Source of the DNA: Flavobacterium flevense
Lineage (GTDB): Bacteria; Bacteroidota; Bacteroidia; Flavobacteriales; Flavobacteriaceae
Assembly (NCBI RefSeq): GCF_900142775.1
Contig: NZ_FRCC01000007.1
Location: forward strand, 124,001 to 188,000
Direction: 5' to 3'
DNA: 64,000 nucleotides
Both the position numbers and the translations under genes were made by a program. Positions 19,702 to 28,774 of the stretch are shown one piece after another. Position 1 is the first letter of the stretch. The number at the start of each line of letters is the position of its first letter. The notes under the pieces were generated by a model. That model was not told the origin of the DNA and searched no databases. It was given only the letters and a program-made list of their open reading frames with translations.

Positions 19702-22700
19702 TTATTGTTTGATTAGCTTAACAGTTTTTTTATTGTTGCCTTGCATTATCTCAGCAAGGTATATTCCTGATGCTAATTTGCTCCCAATTGTTATCATTTC
19801 ATTAGGATTAGTTTCCAAAAGATTTATTCTTCTTCCTGACATATCAAATACACTAACAAAAATAGTCTCTACAGCGTTGCCTGCTACATTTATCTGGAAT
19901 TCTGTTTTCGATGGATTTGGAGCAACGGTTACTGTAAATTCATTTGTTTCTTCCAAGGGAATTTCAATACTGCTTTTACTGCTTAAAGTACTGCAATTAC
20001 CCAGATAACAACCATGTGCCAGATGATCTGAAACACCGCTGGCTGAGATGCAAAGGCTCTTGTCATGATTAGGATTACTACTGTGGCATATTTTTACTTT
20101 TCCGTCTGCACAAAGAATATCGATTACTGTTATTTGTTTTGCAACTGAAACTGAACATCCCAGAGCATCGGTAATTGTTACTGTGTAGCTGTGTACTCCC
20201 GGCGTTGACGGACTTACCATAGTACTGGAAGTTGTAGCACCGTTGCTCCATGTATAGCTGTAAGGTGCAGTACCGTTTAAAACTGTTGCAGTCAGTGTGA
20301 GTGAAGAAGGACCATAACCTAAATAGATAGTATTGGCTTGACCTCCGGGGCTTACTGCATAAGCATCGGCAATACTTGCAGAGATTTCACTGTTAATCGT
20401 AACGGTAGTTGCAGTCGTGCTGCTATTTCCTGTATTGTCAGTAACCGTCCATGTAATGGTTGAAGTTCCCACATTAAAATTTCCACTGGCATCCAATCCG
20501 TTTCCGTTTCTGGCAGTAGCACCTGTAATTTGATAAGTTACTGAGTATACATTGCAATTATCCGTAGCAGTTGCTGCTGGGATACTATAATTTCCGCTTG
20601 CTTCATAACAAAGATTAACTGAAGGATTTGAGTTTACCGTAGGAACTTCAGTATCAATAACTGTAACTATTTGTGTTGCTGTAGCTATATTTCCATTTTC
20701 ATCGGTAGCTGTCCATGTTACGGTTGTTGTACCAATAGGAAATAAAGTTGGAGCATCGTTAGTTATATTTGCCACAGCACAATTATCAGTTGCAGTTGGT
20801 TGTGTTAATGTTACTGATGCACCACATTGATTTGTATCATTGTTTAGGTTTATTGCTACTGGTTCAGTGAAGATTGGTTTTTCTGTATCATTAACTTGTA
20901 TAGTAAAAGAATTTGTCGCACTGTTGCATCCATCGGTTGCTGTCCAGCTAACAGTGGTCTCTCCTTTATTAAAAACTTTATTTGCTAAGGAGCTTGTTCC
21001 GCTAGCTGTTGTAGCTCCGGTAAGTATATAGCTGTAAGTTATAGTGTTACAGTTGTTTGTTGCTAATACGTCAAACTCAGTATTCTGGGCTATATAGGTG
21101 CATAAGCCTATATTAGTGTTTTTGATATTATCTGACTTTGAAGTTATTTTAATAGTTTCCTTAACTTGACCGTTGAATGAAAAATCATCGATACCTATTA
21201 ATGGAGTTCCACCGGTTCTATTGGATCCATACCAATATAAACGAAGTGTAATAGGACTCTGAACATTAGATAAAGGGGATAAATCATAGGTTAGTGGTGT
21301 GGCAGACGTTCCAAGAAAGCTTTGTGGTGCTGTAATATCAGTTGTAAAACCGTCTATGCTAGATCTCATTACAAAGGTACTAGGATCAGCTGTATTTGCT
21401 TTTCTGGCGGTGAATTTAAGATTAGAAAAATCTATTTTGTAGCCATTTGCTGCTTGTAATTTGAATTCAAAATATTGATTAGGATTAAAAGGAGTAGCGG
21501 GATCTGAAGCTAATACTTTATTGGTCCATCCGTTTACTAAAACTCTGTTAATTAGTGTTCCGGCTGCGTTAAGTCCGCCTTCAGTACCATAAAAAAAACT
21601 AGGAGTTGTACTTTCATTATTTATAATATTAGAATTGGAGACATTTCCTGCGATAACAGGCGAACTAAAGTCAATAGTACCGTTTAAAGTATTGCCCCAT
21701 ATTTGTACTGGTGCGCTGTTATTATTAAGTTCAAAAATTCGAATATCATCATGGTAAATAATACGAGTTGCTACATTGGGTGGGTCGGTAGTAATAGATT
21801 GTCCCGGCCGGTACAATCCCCATTTTAGATATCCTGAAGGATTTTCCTCCGGAATATCCTGATTGAAAGTTCTGAAATTACTAATCTCATATCCTAAGGT
21901 GTATTCAGTTTGACCCGGTAATCTGTAATAAACTTTGTAATATCCAGTGGCATCCGTTGTCATTTTAGCATCAACCCTAAAATCGATCCATTGATTGATA
22001 TAGGGTCTGTAGTCTTCTATAATAGCTGGTTCAATATTATCATTGGGAATTCGAAAAGTAATGCTATTGCGTTTGGCACTCAGATACCAGGCAGGATTTT
22101 CGCCTCCACTTTGTTTACCTTGAAAAATAATATCACCATTTTGAGCCATACCCGCAGTATAAGGCTCCCAATCTTTCAGCAACAGACTCGTTTCAAAACG
22201 ACGTTCATCTCCGGGATAATACTTTCCGGTATCAAACATTTGAGCAGTAGCAGCTTCGCTTCGCCAATGGTTGTCAGAAAAATAACCTGAGTCACCAATG
22301 GTTACACGATGTGCTATGGCATAATTACCAGTACGACCTGGAGTTACAAGATATTCTGCATCAGCAGCAGTGGCATTTGTTGTGTTTAAATTTGGAATAC
22401 CTGAGTTTACTGTGCCACTCTCGTAGTCAATAGTAACAAGAGTATTTGTAACAGTTGAAGGAGGAGGAGGAGGTGTCGCTATTAAAAAATTAGAATAAGT
22501 AATATCATCAATATTAATTACTGGGGCTGATGATCCTGCTCCGACATTTAATAAATTCATTCCGTTAATAGTAGTTCCTTGTGGCAACAAACCTGTTCCG
22601 GGATCAGCATTGGTAAGTACTTTTACATCGTCAATCCAGATATCAAAAGTTCCCGCAACCAAATTATGTGTAGTTGGATTTGTTTCACTACCAGTAATGT

Positions 22701-23301
22701 AAGATGCTGCACTATTACTGTTGTTCATGTAAAATTTCAGTGTGTAAACCTGATTTTTGTTTATTGTAGTTTGGGAAAGTCCGGTTGTTGTATAATTTGG
22801 ACTTGTGGATGATGAAAGCCAATCGAGATTGACAGCTGTTGTAGTAGGAGAGAAACGCAATGAAGCGAAAGTTTGTGGAACACTGATGTTGCTACCGCTG
22901 GTAAAATTAGTACCATTTCCAAAATACAATAAGAATCTTCCATTAGTTCCTGAGCTGATATTAATTTTGCATTGGAAAGAGGCAACAGTAGTCCCCGAAA
23001 AAGGAGCCAGACCAAATTTGGCACCCGATGTAGTTGTACCTCCGGTCATTTTTAGTTCGGCTCCCGTACCGCCTGCTATTCCGGCAGTTGTTAATTCAAT
23101 AGAGCCTTCGGTAGCCGATGAAGCTCTTACCCCGGCATTACCTCCACCAGTATTTGGTGCAGGCAAATAAGTAGTACTATAAGTTGTTGATGTGTAGGGT
23201 GTGGACGAAGCACTACCAAAGTCATACATCCAATTGGAATCTTGTGCTTTTACTTCTAACAAAGCAAGTACAAAAATTAAAACAAGTAAACTTTTTTTCA
23301 T
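19702..23301 (-). CDS. Large T9SS-secreted heparin lyase I-like protein with HYR-type repeats
   Basis: 1199-residue modular secreted protein. Signal peptide (about 1-19, ending EVKAQ), then a Ser/Thr/Gly-rich beta domain (about 25-270), a proline spacer (PPPPPS), and a module (about 290-560) resembling the heparin-lyase/Polysacc_lyase fold, with HWRSEAA, GDIIFQGKQSGGENPAW, NQWIDFRVDAK, LKWGLYRPGQ and IIYHDDIRIFE. Another beta-sandwich (about 565-710) and three HYR/Ig-like repeats (about 715-1010, motif TVTWTATDENGN) follow, then a PKD/SprB-like part. The C-terminal T9SS sorting domain (about 1125-1199) has VAPNPSKTEF and SGIYLAEI. It should be exported through the outer membrane by type IX secretion and act first on the polymer. 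Lyase activity is inferred from the module, not from confirmed catalytic residues. Confidence 0.85.
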   Translation of the reverse strand: MKKSLLVLIFVLALLEVKAQDSNWMYDFGSASSTPYTSTTYSTTYLPAPNTGGGNAGVRASSATEGSIELTTAGIAGGTGAELKMTGGTTTSGAKFGLAPFSGTTVASFQCKINISSGTNGRFLLYFGNGTNFTSGSNISVPQTFASLRFSPTTTAVNLDWLSSSTSPNYTTTGLSQTTINKNQVYTLKFYMNNSNSAASYITGSETNPTTHNLVAGTFDIWIDDVKVLTNADPGTGLLPQGTTINGMNLLNVGAGSSAPVINIDDITYSNFLIATPPPPPSTVTNTLVTIDYESGTVNSGIPNLNTTNATAADAEYLVTPGRTGNYAIAHRVTIGDSGYFSDNHWRSEAATAQMFDTGKYYPGDERRFETSLLLKDWEPYTAGMAQNGDIIFQGKQSGGENPAWYLSAKRNSITFRIPNDNIEPAIIEDYRPYINQWIDFRVDAKMTTDATGYYKVYYRLPGQTEYTLGYEISNFRTFNQDIPEENPSGYLKWGLYRPGQSITTDPPNVATRIIYHDDIRIFELNNNSAPVQIWGNTLNGTIDFSSPVIAGNVSNSNIINNESTTPSFFYGTEGGLNAAGTLINRVLVNGWTNKVLASDPATPFNPNQYFEFKLQAANGYKIDFSNLKFTARKANTADPSTFVMRSSIDGFTTDITAPQSFLGTSATPLTYDLSPLSNVQSPITLRLYWYGSNRTGGTPLIGIDDFSFNGQVKETIKITSKSDNIKNTNIGLCTYIAQNTEFDVLATNNCNTITYSYILTGATTASGTSSLANKVFNKGETTVSWTATDGCNSATNSFTIQVNDTEKPIFTEPVAINLNNDTNQCGASVTLTQPTATDNCAVANITNDAPTLFPIGTTTVTWTATDENGNIATATQIVTVIDTEVPTVNSNPSVNLCYEASGNYSIPAATATDNCNVYSVTYQITGATARNGNGLDASGNFNVGTSTITWTVTDNTGNSSTTATTVTINSEISASIADAYAVSPGGQANTIYLGYGPSSLTLTATVLNGTAPYSYTWSNGATTSSTMVSPSTPGVHSYTVTITDALGCSVSVAKQITVIDILCADGKVKICHSSNPNHDKSLCISASGVSDHLAHGCYLGNCSTLSSKSSIEIPLEETNEFTVTVAPNPSKTEFQINVAGNAVETIFVSVFDMSGRRINLLETNPNEMITIGSKLASGIYLAEIMQGNNKKTVKLIKQ

Positions 23302-23570
23302 GGTTATTGGTTTTAGGGTTTTTTAATAAGGAGTAATTATTAGAATTGTATTTCATGTTTATTCTACGCAATTAAGCCGTTATTGTCCTGAATACATTAG
23401 CTTCACTAATGATGGTTTACTTTAAATGGTGGTTTATCATTTGTATAAATCAGGATATTTACAGTTTTTTGGTTGAGTTAGTGAGTTGTCATTTTTTTGA
23501 GCAGGAGTGTATTTGCCTGCCCAAGAAAATGGCATATTAGTTTTTTAGAATGAATGTGTATTTGCAATTA

Positions 23571-24788
23571 TCATCGGATGGTAATGGAAGAATTAATTTT
23601 TTTAATTGCAGCATACCTGTTTAATGCTTCCAGATAATAATAGTCAGCATAATCTAATGGAGTATCAATTTCTGAGTTGTAAAGAAAAGCACCCACACTA
23701 TGTTTTAACAGAAAATAGCTATTCTCTCCTGGTTTAGCTAAATAAGCATCTGATGATAAGGATTTTAATATTTCTTCAGCATAATCGGCATATTTTTTCC
23801 CGTCTTTTACCTGAGTGCTTAAGTCCAATAAAGCAGAAGCGATAACCGCAGCAGCCGAAGCATCTCTTGGCGCGCGCTCCTCAGTGTCCATGGCATTGTG
23901 TACATCAAAATCCCAAACCGGTACTTTGTCTTTTGGCATTCGGGGATGATTCATAATAAAGCGGGCAATGTTTTCAGCTTGTTTTAAAAACTTTGGATTT
24001 TTACTGTTTTTATAGCATAAAGTATATCCATATAATCCCCATCCTTGTCCACGAGCCCAGGAGGAATCATCGGTTAAACCTTGATGAGTAGCTTTGCGTA
24101 ATACTTTACCCGTTTTAGGATCATAATCAACCACATGGTAAGAGCTGTGGTCTTTTCTAAAGTGATTTTTCATTGTGGTTAATGCGTGAGTATTGGCTGC
24201 AATAGCATAATCAGGTTTGTTAAATTCCTGAGCTGCCCAGTATAAATACTCCAGATTCATCATGTTGTCTATAATCACCGGAAAGTGCCACCATGAAAAA
24301 TCCCAGGATTTGATAACGCCAATTTTTGGGTCAAATCGTGCCGCAAGATTTGAAGCGCCATCTTTTAATGCAGGAAGATAGATTTTATCATTTGTAATTC
24401 TGTACCCATTTCCGTAAGAGCAATACAGCATAAAACCCAGGTCATGTGTGTTTTTAATGTTTCGGATGGAATCCAGTGCAAGTGTAAATCTTTTAGCTTC
24501 CTGAGCTAATTTTTTATCAGCTGTAAGTTCGTATCCGTACCACAGACTTCCCGGGAAAAATCCGGTAGTCCAATCGGTCAGGCCAGCCAGTCTCACTGTT
24601 CCGTCAGGATTTATCGAACGCGGATTTTTACCGGGTTTGTATGTTTGTGCTGCTTTGTTTAATTGATAGCTAATTACTTCAGACGTTTTTTTAAACCATT
24701 TAAACGATTCGTCATTTTGATTGGTTTGGGCAAACGAGCTAATAGTAAGGGTCGAGATAGCTAAAAATAAGCTAAAGTTTTTTTTCAT
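23571..24788 (-). CDS. GH88 unsaturated glucuronyl hydrolase
   Basis: Removes the 4,5-unsaturated uronic acid left at the non-reducing end by polysaccharide lyases, acting by hydration of the double bond. 405 residues; signal peptide ends SSFAQ. The alpha/alpha barrel carries the two family Asp residues: Asp116 in NTHDLGFMLY and Asp174 in VIIDNMMNLEYLYW. Further family motifs are DWTTGFFPGSLWYGYE (about 72-87), DDSSWARGQGWGLYGY and the C-terminal DYYYLEALNRY. It is the first gene of the locus in the direction of transcription. Its presence confirms that the lyase products are unsaturated uronides. Confidence 0.95.
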   Translation of the reverse strand: MKKNFSLFLAISTLTISSFAQTNQNDESFKWFKKTSEVISYQLNKAAQTYKPGKNPRSINPDGTVRLAGLTDWTTGFFPGSLWYGYELTADKKLAQEAKRFTLALDSIRNIKNTHDLGFMLYCSYGNGYRITNDKIYLPALKDGASNLAARFDPKIGVIKSWDFSWWHFPVIIDNMMNLEYLYWAAQEFNKPDYAIAANTHALTTMKNHFRKDHSSYHVVDYDPKTGKVLRKATHQGLTDDSSWARGQGWGLYGYTLCYKNSKNPKFLKQAENIARFIMNHPRMPKDKVPVWDFDVHNAMDTEERAPRDASAAAVIASALLDLSTQVKDGKKYADYAEEILKSLSSDAYLAKPGENSYFLLKHSVGAFLYNSEIDTPLDYADYYYLEALNRYAAIKKINSSITIR

Positions 24789-24872
24789 AGTATTAATCCT
24801 TTACGTTTATAGTTTGTTTATTTTCAATGTTTTGATAAAGCGAAGTTAGATTGGAATATGAAAACAGACTTT

Positions 24873-24901
24873 CAATTTCAATTAGAATTATTTTGAAATT
24901 G
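24873..24901. promoter_or_regulatory. Inverted repeat upstream of GH88, possible operator
   Basis: CAATTTCAA (24873-24881) and its exact reverse complement TTGAAATTG (24893-24901) are separated by 11 bases, 85 bases upstream of the GH88 start. The 20-bp centre-to-centre distance puts both arms on the same helix face. It could be a regulator site or simply AT-rich chance; no regulator is assigned. Confidence 0.35.
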
Positions 24902-25039
24902 GTTAACTATGGGTAAAAGTTTAAAGATTTAGGAAGTTTATCTTATTTATTTCCTTTGTTTTTATTTACGCAGAATAATTAAAAGAGGTTACTGCATAAA
25001 GTGGGATACTTCATTAAGGTGATACCTTTTTACATAAAA

Positions 25040-25070
25040 AAAATCCGAAAATCAACGATTTTCGGATTTT
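25040..25070. terminator. Strong hairpin beside a tRNA-3'-end-like relic
   Basis: Perfect 14-bp stem AAAATCCGAAAATC / GATTTTCGGATTTT with a 3-base loop. On the minus strand it is preceded by a stretch (25106-25072) that reads like a damaged T-arm plus acceptor end and is followed by a T-rich tail, exactly as a tRNA terminator would be. It can also act for either neighbouring transcript. Confidence 0.65.
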
Positions 25071-25612
25071 GTGGAGAGAATGGGATTACAATCGAACACC
25101 TTATCCCAATATTAATGTTCATGAATCGTTTAAATAAATAGCACGTAAAGCCTTTGACTTGTTAGGATTATTTAAAATGATTGCTTTTTTAAAAATGTTT
25201 TTTAATGGCAATAGTAAGTTTGTTTTTTCATAGTTTTCCAAAAAACAGATTTTTTTAATCGAAAAGCATAAACTTAAAAACAACTCAAGATGTTCGACTA
25301 TCGAACACATTTTTTATCCTAGATGTAAAAATAAAGATAGGAGAAGTTAAAGACTTTTTTATTGAGGCATTACAAATATTTGAAGTTTCGTGTAAAATGA
25401 CTAAGTTATTTTGCTGTTAAATTTTAAAACCGCAAATTTACAACAAGCTTAAACAACAGTTATCAGGACACTATTTGAAAATAAGGATGATTATCGATTG
25501 TTATTGATGAACAGAAAAAGATTATTAATGGAAAAAATATTAATTTCTATTAGTAAAAATATCAGAAATTTGAATTAGAAGTATCAAATAGATTAATAAT
25601 CTGTATTTTCCT

Positions 25613-25649
25613 TATATTTGTGATCATCATTAGAATTCATTAATGATGA
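25613..25649 (+). promoter_or_regulatory. Putative -7 box and leader hairpin of the fructan sensor gene
   Basis: TATATTTG (25613-25620) matches the Bacteroidota -7 consensus TAnnTTTG; a matching -33 TTG at normal distance is not evident. Just downstream, TCATCATTA (25624-25632) pairs with TAATGATGA (25641-25649) and is followed by TTTTTG. The leader to the ATG at 25810 would be about 180 bases. The hairpin at the very start of the transcript could stabilise or attenuate it. Moderate to low certainty. Confidence 0.4.
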
Positions 25650-25809
25650 TTTTTGAATTAAAATATAACCACACTACAAGATTCAATTACTTAATTCACA
25701 TTATTATAGATTTCATATTTATTACGTAATTCCAATTGAAATACATTTAGATAATTCTCTAAAATCAATTCTATTATATGTTATCTCTCTTTAAAATAAT
25801 TTAAATTTT

Positions 25810-28545
25810 ATGTCAAGAATATATATTATCACTATAATACTAATTTTAGGGTACTTCCTAAATTCATGTGATTCTGCTAATAAAGATGAAGATTCAATAA
25901 CTATTGGTTTTTCTCAAATTATAAATAATGATATGTGGAGGACATCAATGGATCATGCTATGAAAGTTGAAGCAGCATTACATCCAGATGTTAAGTTAAC
26001 AATTTATAATGCTGATCGAAAAGTAAAAAAGCAGATAGAAGATATTGACAAAATGATTGAGCAAAATATGGATGTAATTATAATTGCACCTTATGAATCA
26101 GACTCAATTATTCCTGTAATTGAAAAAGCCACTCGGAAAGGAATCCCTGTTATTATTGTAGATAGAAAAGTAAATACCTTAAATTATACTGCCTTTTTAG
26201 GAGCTGATAATGTTGAAGTAGGAAAGATTGCTGGCAAGCAAATCGTTTCATTATCCAAAGGTCGTGCTACTGTTGTTGAAATAAGAAGTGAATCCGTGAC
26301 TTCTCCGGGTACTGAAAGAAGTTTGGGTTTTAAACAAATTATAGATCAGTTTCCTGGTATACATAAAATTAGTATTGATGCTGATGATTTTAATTCAGCA
26401 AATAGTAAGTATGTTAAAGTTTTAGATAGTTTGCCTAATATAGATTACGTATTTGCATTTAATGATCTTATAGCCTATAATGCCTGGAAAATTTCTAAAA
26501 AGAAAAAGCCTAACAATAAAATTAAATTTATTGGTGTTGATGGACTTAATGGTACAAATGGAGGTTTACAGTTTGTTAAAGATGGTGTTTTTGCAGGTAC
26601 AATATTATACCCAACAGGTGGAGCTGAAGCTATTAAGTTAGCATTAAGAATACACAATAAAGAAATAGTTCCTAAAAATAATAAGCTAAATACGACATTG
26701 ATTGATACTCTAAATGCAGAAATTATGAGTAGTCAATTTGACAAAATATCACTACAGCAATACGATATTGAAAACCAGCAAAATTTTATTCAGGATCAAT
26801 TAGAAAGATATAGTAGTCAGAGAAATCTTTTAAAGATTTCAATTACTTTGAGTATTCTACTATTTTTGTTTGCGATGCATAGCATCTATTCGCGTATAAT
26901 AATAAGTAGAAAAAAGAAAGAACTTGAAAAAACGAATGAGAAAGTAATTAGCCAAAGAAATAAAATAGAAAAATTTGCTGAAGAATTAAAACAAAGCAAT
27001 GAAATTCGGCTTAATTTTTTTATGGGACTCTCACATGAGTTCAAAACGCCTTTAACATTGATTATGAGTTATACCGAATCTTTAATTGAAGCTGATGCCA
27101 TTAAAGGGACAAAACTTATAGATGAGATTAAATTGATTCACAAAAATTCCTATCGCTTATTGCGATTAATGAATCAGTTGTTAGATTTTAGAAAAATGGA
27201 GGAACAAAAATTTGTGTTAAGAGCTTCGAACACCAAAATTTTTGATTTTACTAACGAAGTGATGACTAATTTTAGAGGAGAAGCTACACGCCGAAATATT
27301 GAATTTGAACTTAGTTGTAAAAACAAAAACCTCGAGTTGTTTATTGATAGAAGCTTAATGGATAAGGTTTATTTCAATTTGCTTTCTAATGCTTTTAAAT
27401 TCACCCCTGACAATGGAAAAATAAACATTTCAATAGTAGAAAATCAGGACAATACGGTTAAAGTTAGCTTCAAAGACTCAGGCATAGGAATACCCGAAAA
27501 TGAATTGTCCAAAGTTTTTAATCCATTTTTTAGAGCTTCTAATAATAACAAAAACAGTTCGGGTATTGGACTGCATCTATCTCAAGAATTTGTGCATTTG
27601 CATCATGGAAAAATAGAACTAAAAACAAAACACGGTAGTGAATTTATAATCACTTTATTGAAGGGAAATAGTCATTTGGAATCTTCTGAAATTATCAAAA
27701 CCGAAGAAAATCAAGAGTTAAGTTCCAGTTTAATAATCGATAATTTAGATATTGAATCTGATTTCATTGAAGTAAACTCCAGTTCTGAATCAGAGAAACT
27801 TTCTGTTTTAATTATAGAAGACAATAATGATTTGGCTACTTTTTTAAGTTCAAAATTATCAAATAAATATATTATTCATACCTCTGACGGTAGTGATGCT
27901 ATCGAAAAAGCGACAGAAATAGTTCCGGATATGATCATTTGTGATATCAATTTGGTAGACAAGGATGGCTTCGAAATTAGTTCCGCATTGAAAAAAGATT
28001 TACGTTCCTCTCATATTCCAATTATTATTTTAACAGCACAAAGCAATAAAGAATCCGTTTTGAAAGGCTTACAGATTGGCGTCGATCAATATATTACAAA
28101 GCCATTTAGTCTTTCTATTTTAAAACAATCCATTTCAAGCTTACTTTTCAACAGAGAAAAACTCCGTTATTACTATACTAATAATATTTATCGTATTGAA
28201 CCCGAATCTGCATTTGGAAATCAAGAACAATCTTTCATTACAAAAATGAATGATATCATCAAAATGAATGTAGAAAATCCTAAATTTTCGGTTGAAGATT
28301 TGGCTAAAAAAATGAATGTTTCTAGGGTTCAATTGTATCGAAAAGTAAAAGGAATTATAGGAATTAATATTAGCGATCATATTAATAATGTAAAATTAGA
28401 GAAAGCAGCAGAGCTTTTAAAGAGCAACGAAATGAATATTTCGGAGATTGCCTATTCCCTTGGGTTCTCTTCTCCAAACTATTTTTCTACAGCTTTTAAG
28501 AATAAATTTGGCGTTTCACCTAAGAAATTCCAATTATCTATGTAG
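25810..28545 (+). CDS. Hybrid two-component regulator with periplasmic sugar-binding sensor (BT1754-like)
   Basis: Fused sensor, kinase and activator, 911 residues. Lipobox-like GYFLNSC (Cys20) or signal anchor; then a LacI/ribose-binding-protein-like sensor (about 30-310: ITIGFSQIINNDMWR, VIIIAPYESDSI, GIPVIIVDRKV, FNDLIAYNAW, GVDGLNG). One membrane segment (about 343-363), coiled linker, HisKA with GLSHEFKTPLTL (about 405-420), HATPase (SNAFKFT, DSGIGIPE, SSGIGLHLSQEF), receiver (about 668-775, IICDINLVDKDGFE) and AraC HTH (about 805-908, ending FSTAFKNKFGVSPKKFQ). The architecture equals B. thetaiotaomicron BT1754, which binds fructose and activates the levan PUL. Here it directly precedes fructan genes, so fructose sensing is a sound inference. 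Confidence 0.95.
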   Translation: MSRIYIITIILILGYFLNSCDSANKDEDSITIGFSQIINNDMWRTSMDHAMKVEAALHPDVKLTIYNADRKVKKQIEDIDKMIEQNMDVIIIAPYESDSIIPVIEKATRKGIPVIIVDRKVNTLNYTAFLGADNVEVGKIAGKQIVSLSKGRATVVEIRSESVTSPGTERSLGFKQIIDQFPGIHKISIDADDFNSANSKYVKVLDSLPNIDYVFAFNDLIAYNAWKISKKKKPNNKIKFIGVDGLNGTNGGLQFVKDGVFAGTILYPTGGAEAIKLALRIHNKEIVPKNNKLNTTLIDTLNAEIMSSQFDKISLQQYDIENQQNFIQDQLERYSSQRNLLKISITLSILLFLFAMHSIYSRIIISRKKKELEKTNEKVISQRNKIEKFAEELKQSNEIRLNFFMGLSHEFKTPLTLIMSYTESLIEADAIKGTKLIDEIKLIHKNSYRLLRLMNQLLDFRKMEEQKFVLRASNTKIFDFTNEVMTNFRGEATRRNIEFELSCKNKNLELFIDRSLMDKVYFNLLSNAFKFTPDNGKINISIVENQDNTVKVSFKDSGIGIPENELSKVFNPFFRASNNNKNSSGIGLHLSQEFVHLHHGKIELKTKHGSEFIITLLKGNSHLESSEIIKTEENQELSSSLIIDNLDIESDFIEVNSSSESEKLSVLIIEDNNDLATFLSSKLSNKYIIHTSDGSDAIEKATEIVPDMIICDINLVDKDGFEISSALKKDLRSSHIPIIILTAQSNKESVLKGLQIGVDQYITKPFSLSILKQSISSLLFNREKLRYYYTNNIYRIEPESAFGNQEQSFITKMNDIIKMNVENPKFSVEDLAKKMNVSRVQLYRKVKGIIGINISDHINNVKLEKAAELLKSNEMNISEIAYSLGFSSPNYFSTAFKNKFGVSPKKFQLSM

Positions 28546-28570
28546 TTACGCTTTTTAAACAAAGCTTTTT

Positions 28571-28606
28571 AAGTAACAATTTCGAACTTCAAGTAACAAT
28601 TTCGAA
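28571..28606 (+). promoter_or_regulatory. Direct repeat, candidate operator of the fructan sensor
   Basis: AAGTAACAATTTCGAA occurs at 28571-28586 and again, without mismatch, at 28591-28606, a 20-bp period (two helical turns). It lies after the sensor stop codon and 168 bases before the permease ATG. Two same-face direct repeats are what an AraC-type HTH dimer would bind. Assignment to the neighbouring HTCS is inference from position and spacing. Confidence 0.65.
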
Positions 28607-28774
28607 TCTACAAGGTATTCGTAATTAAAAATCTATTTTTTAAAGTCCTTACTAATAAAGGGCTTAGCCTTTATATGTCAAAAAAATAATAATAACCAAA
28701 TTAAATTGTAACATCATTAAAAATAAGTTGTTTTTTTTACGAATAACTTGTCAAAAGTTTTTAATACAGATACA

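Larger units (their letters stand above)
24789..25809. other. 1021-base intergenic gap between the two PULs
   Basis: Divergent gap: GH88 reads left and the fructan sensor reads right. It holds an inverted repeat in front of GH88 (24873-24901), a strong hairpin followed by a tRNA-3'-end-like relic (25040-25106), a putative promoter box and leader hairpin for the sensor (25613-25649). A 63-codon minus-strand frame at 25119-25310 lacks a signal, homology or neighbours that would support it, and I do not call it a gene. Confidence 0.6.

Noticed and set aside
25119..25310. 63-codon minus-strand frame in the gap between the PULs
   Set aside because: No signal, motif, conserved spacing or promoter; composition is that of AT-rich non-coding DNA, and it partly overlaps the region of the tRNA-like relic.
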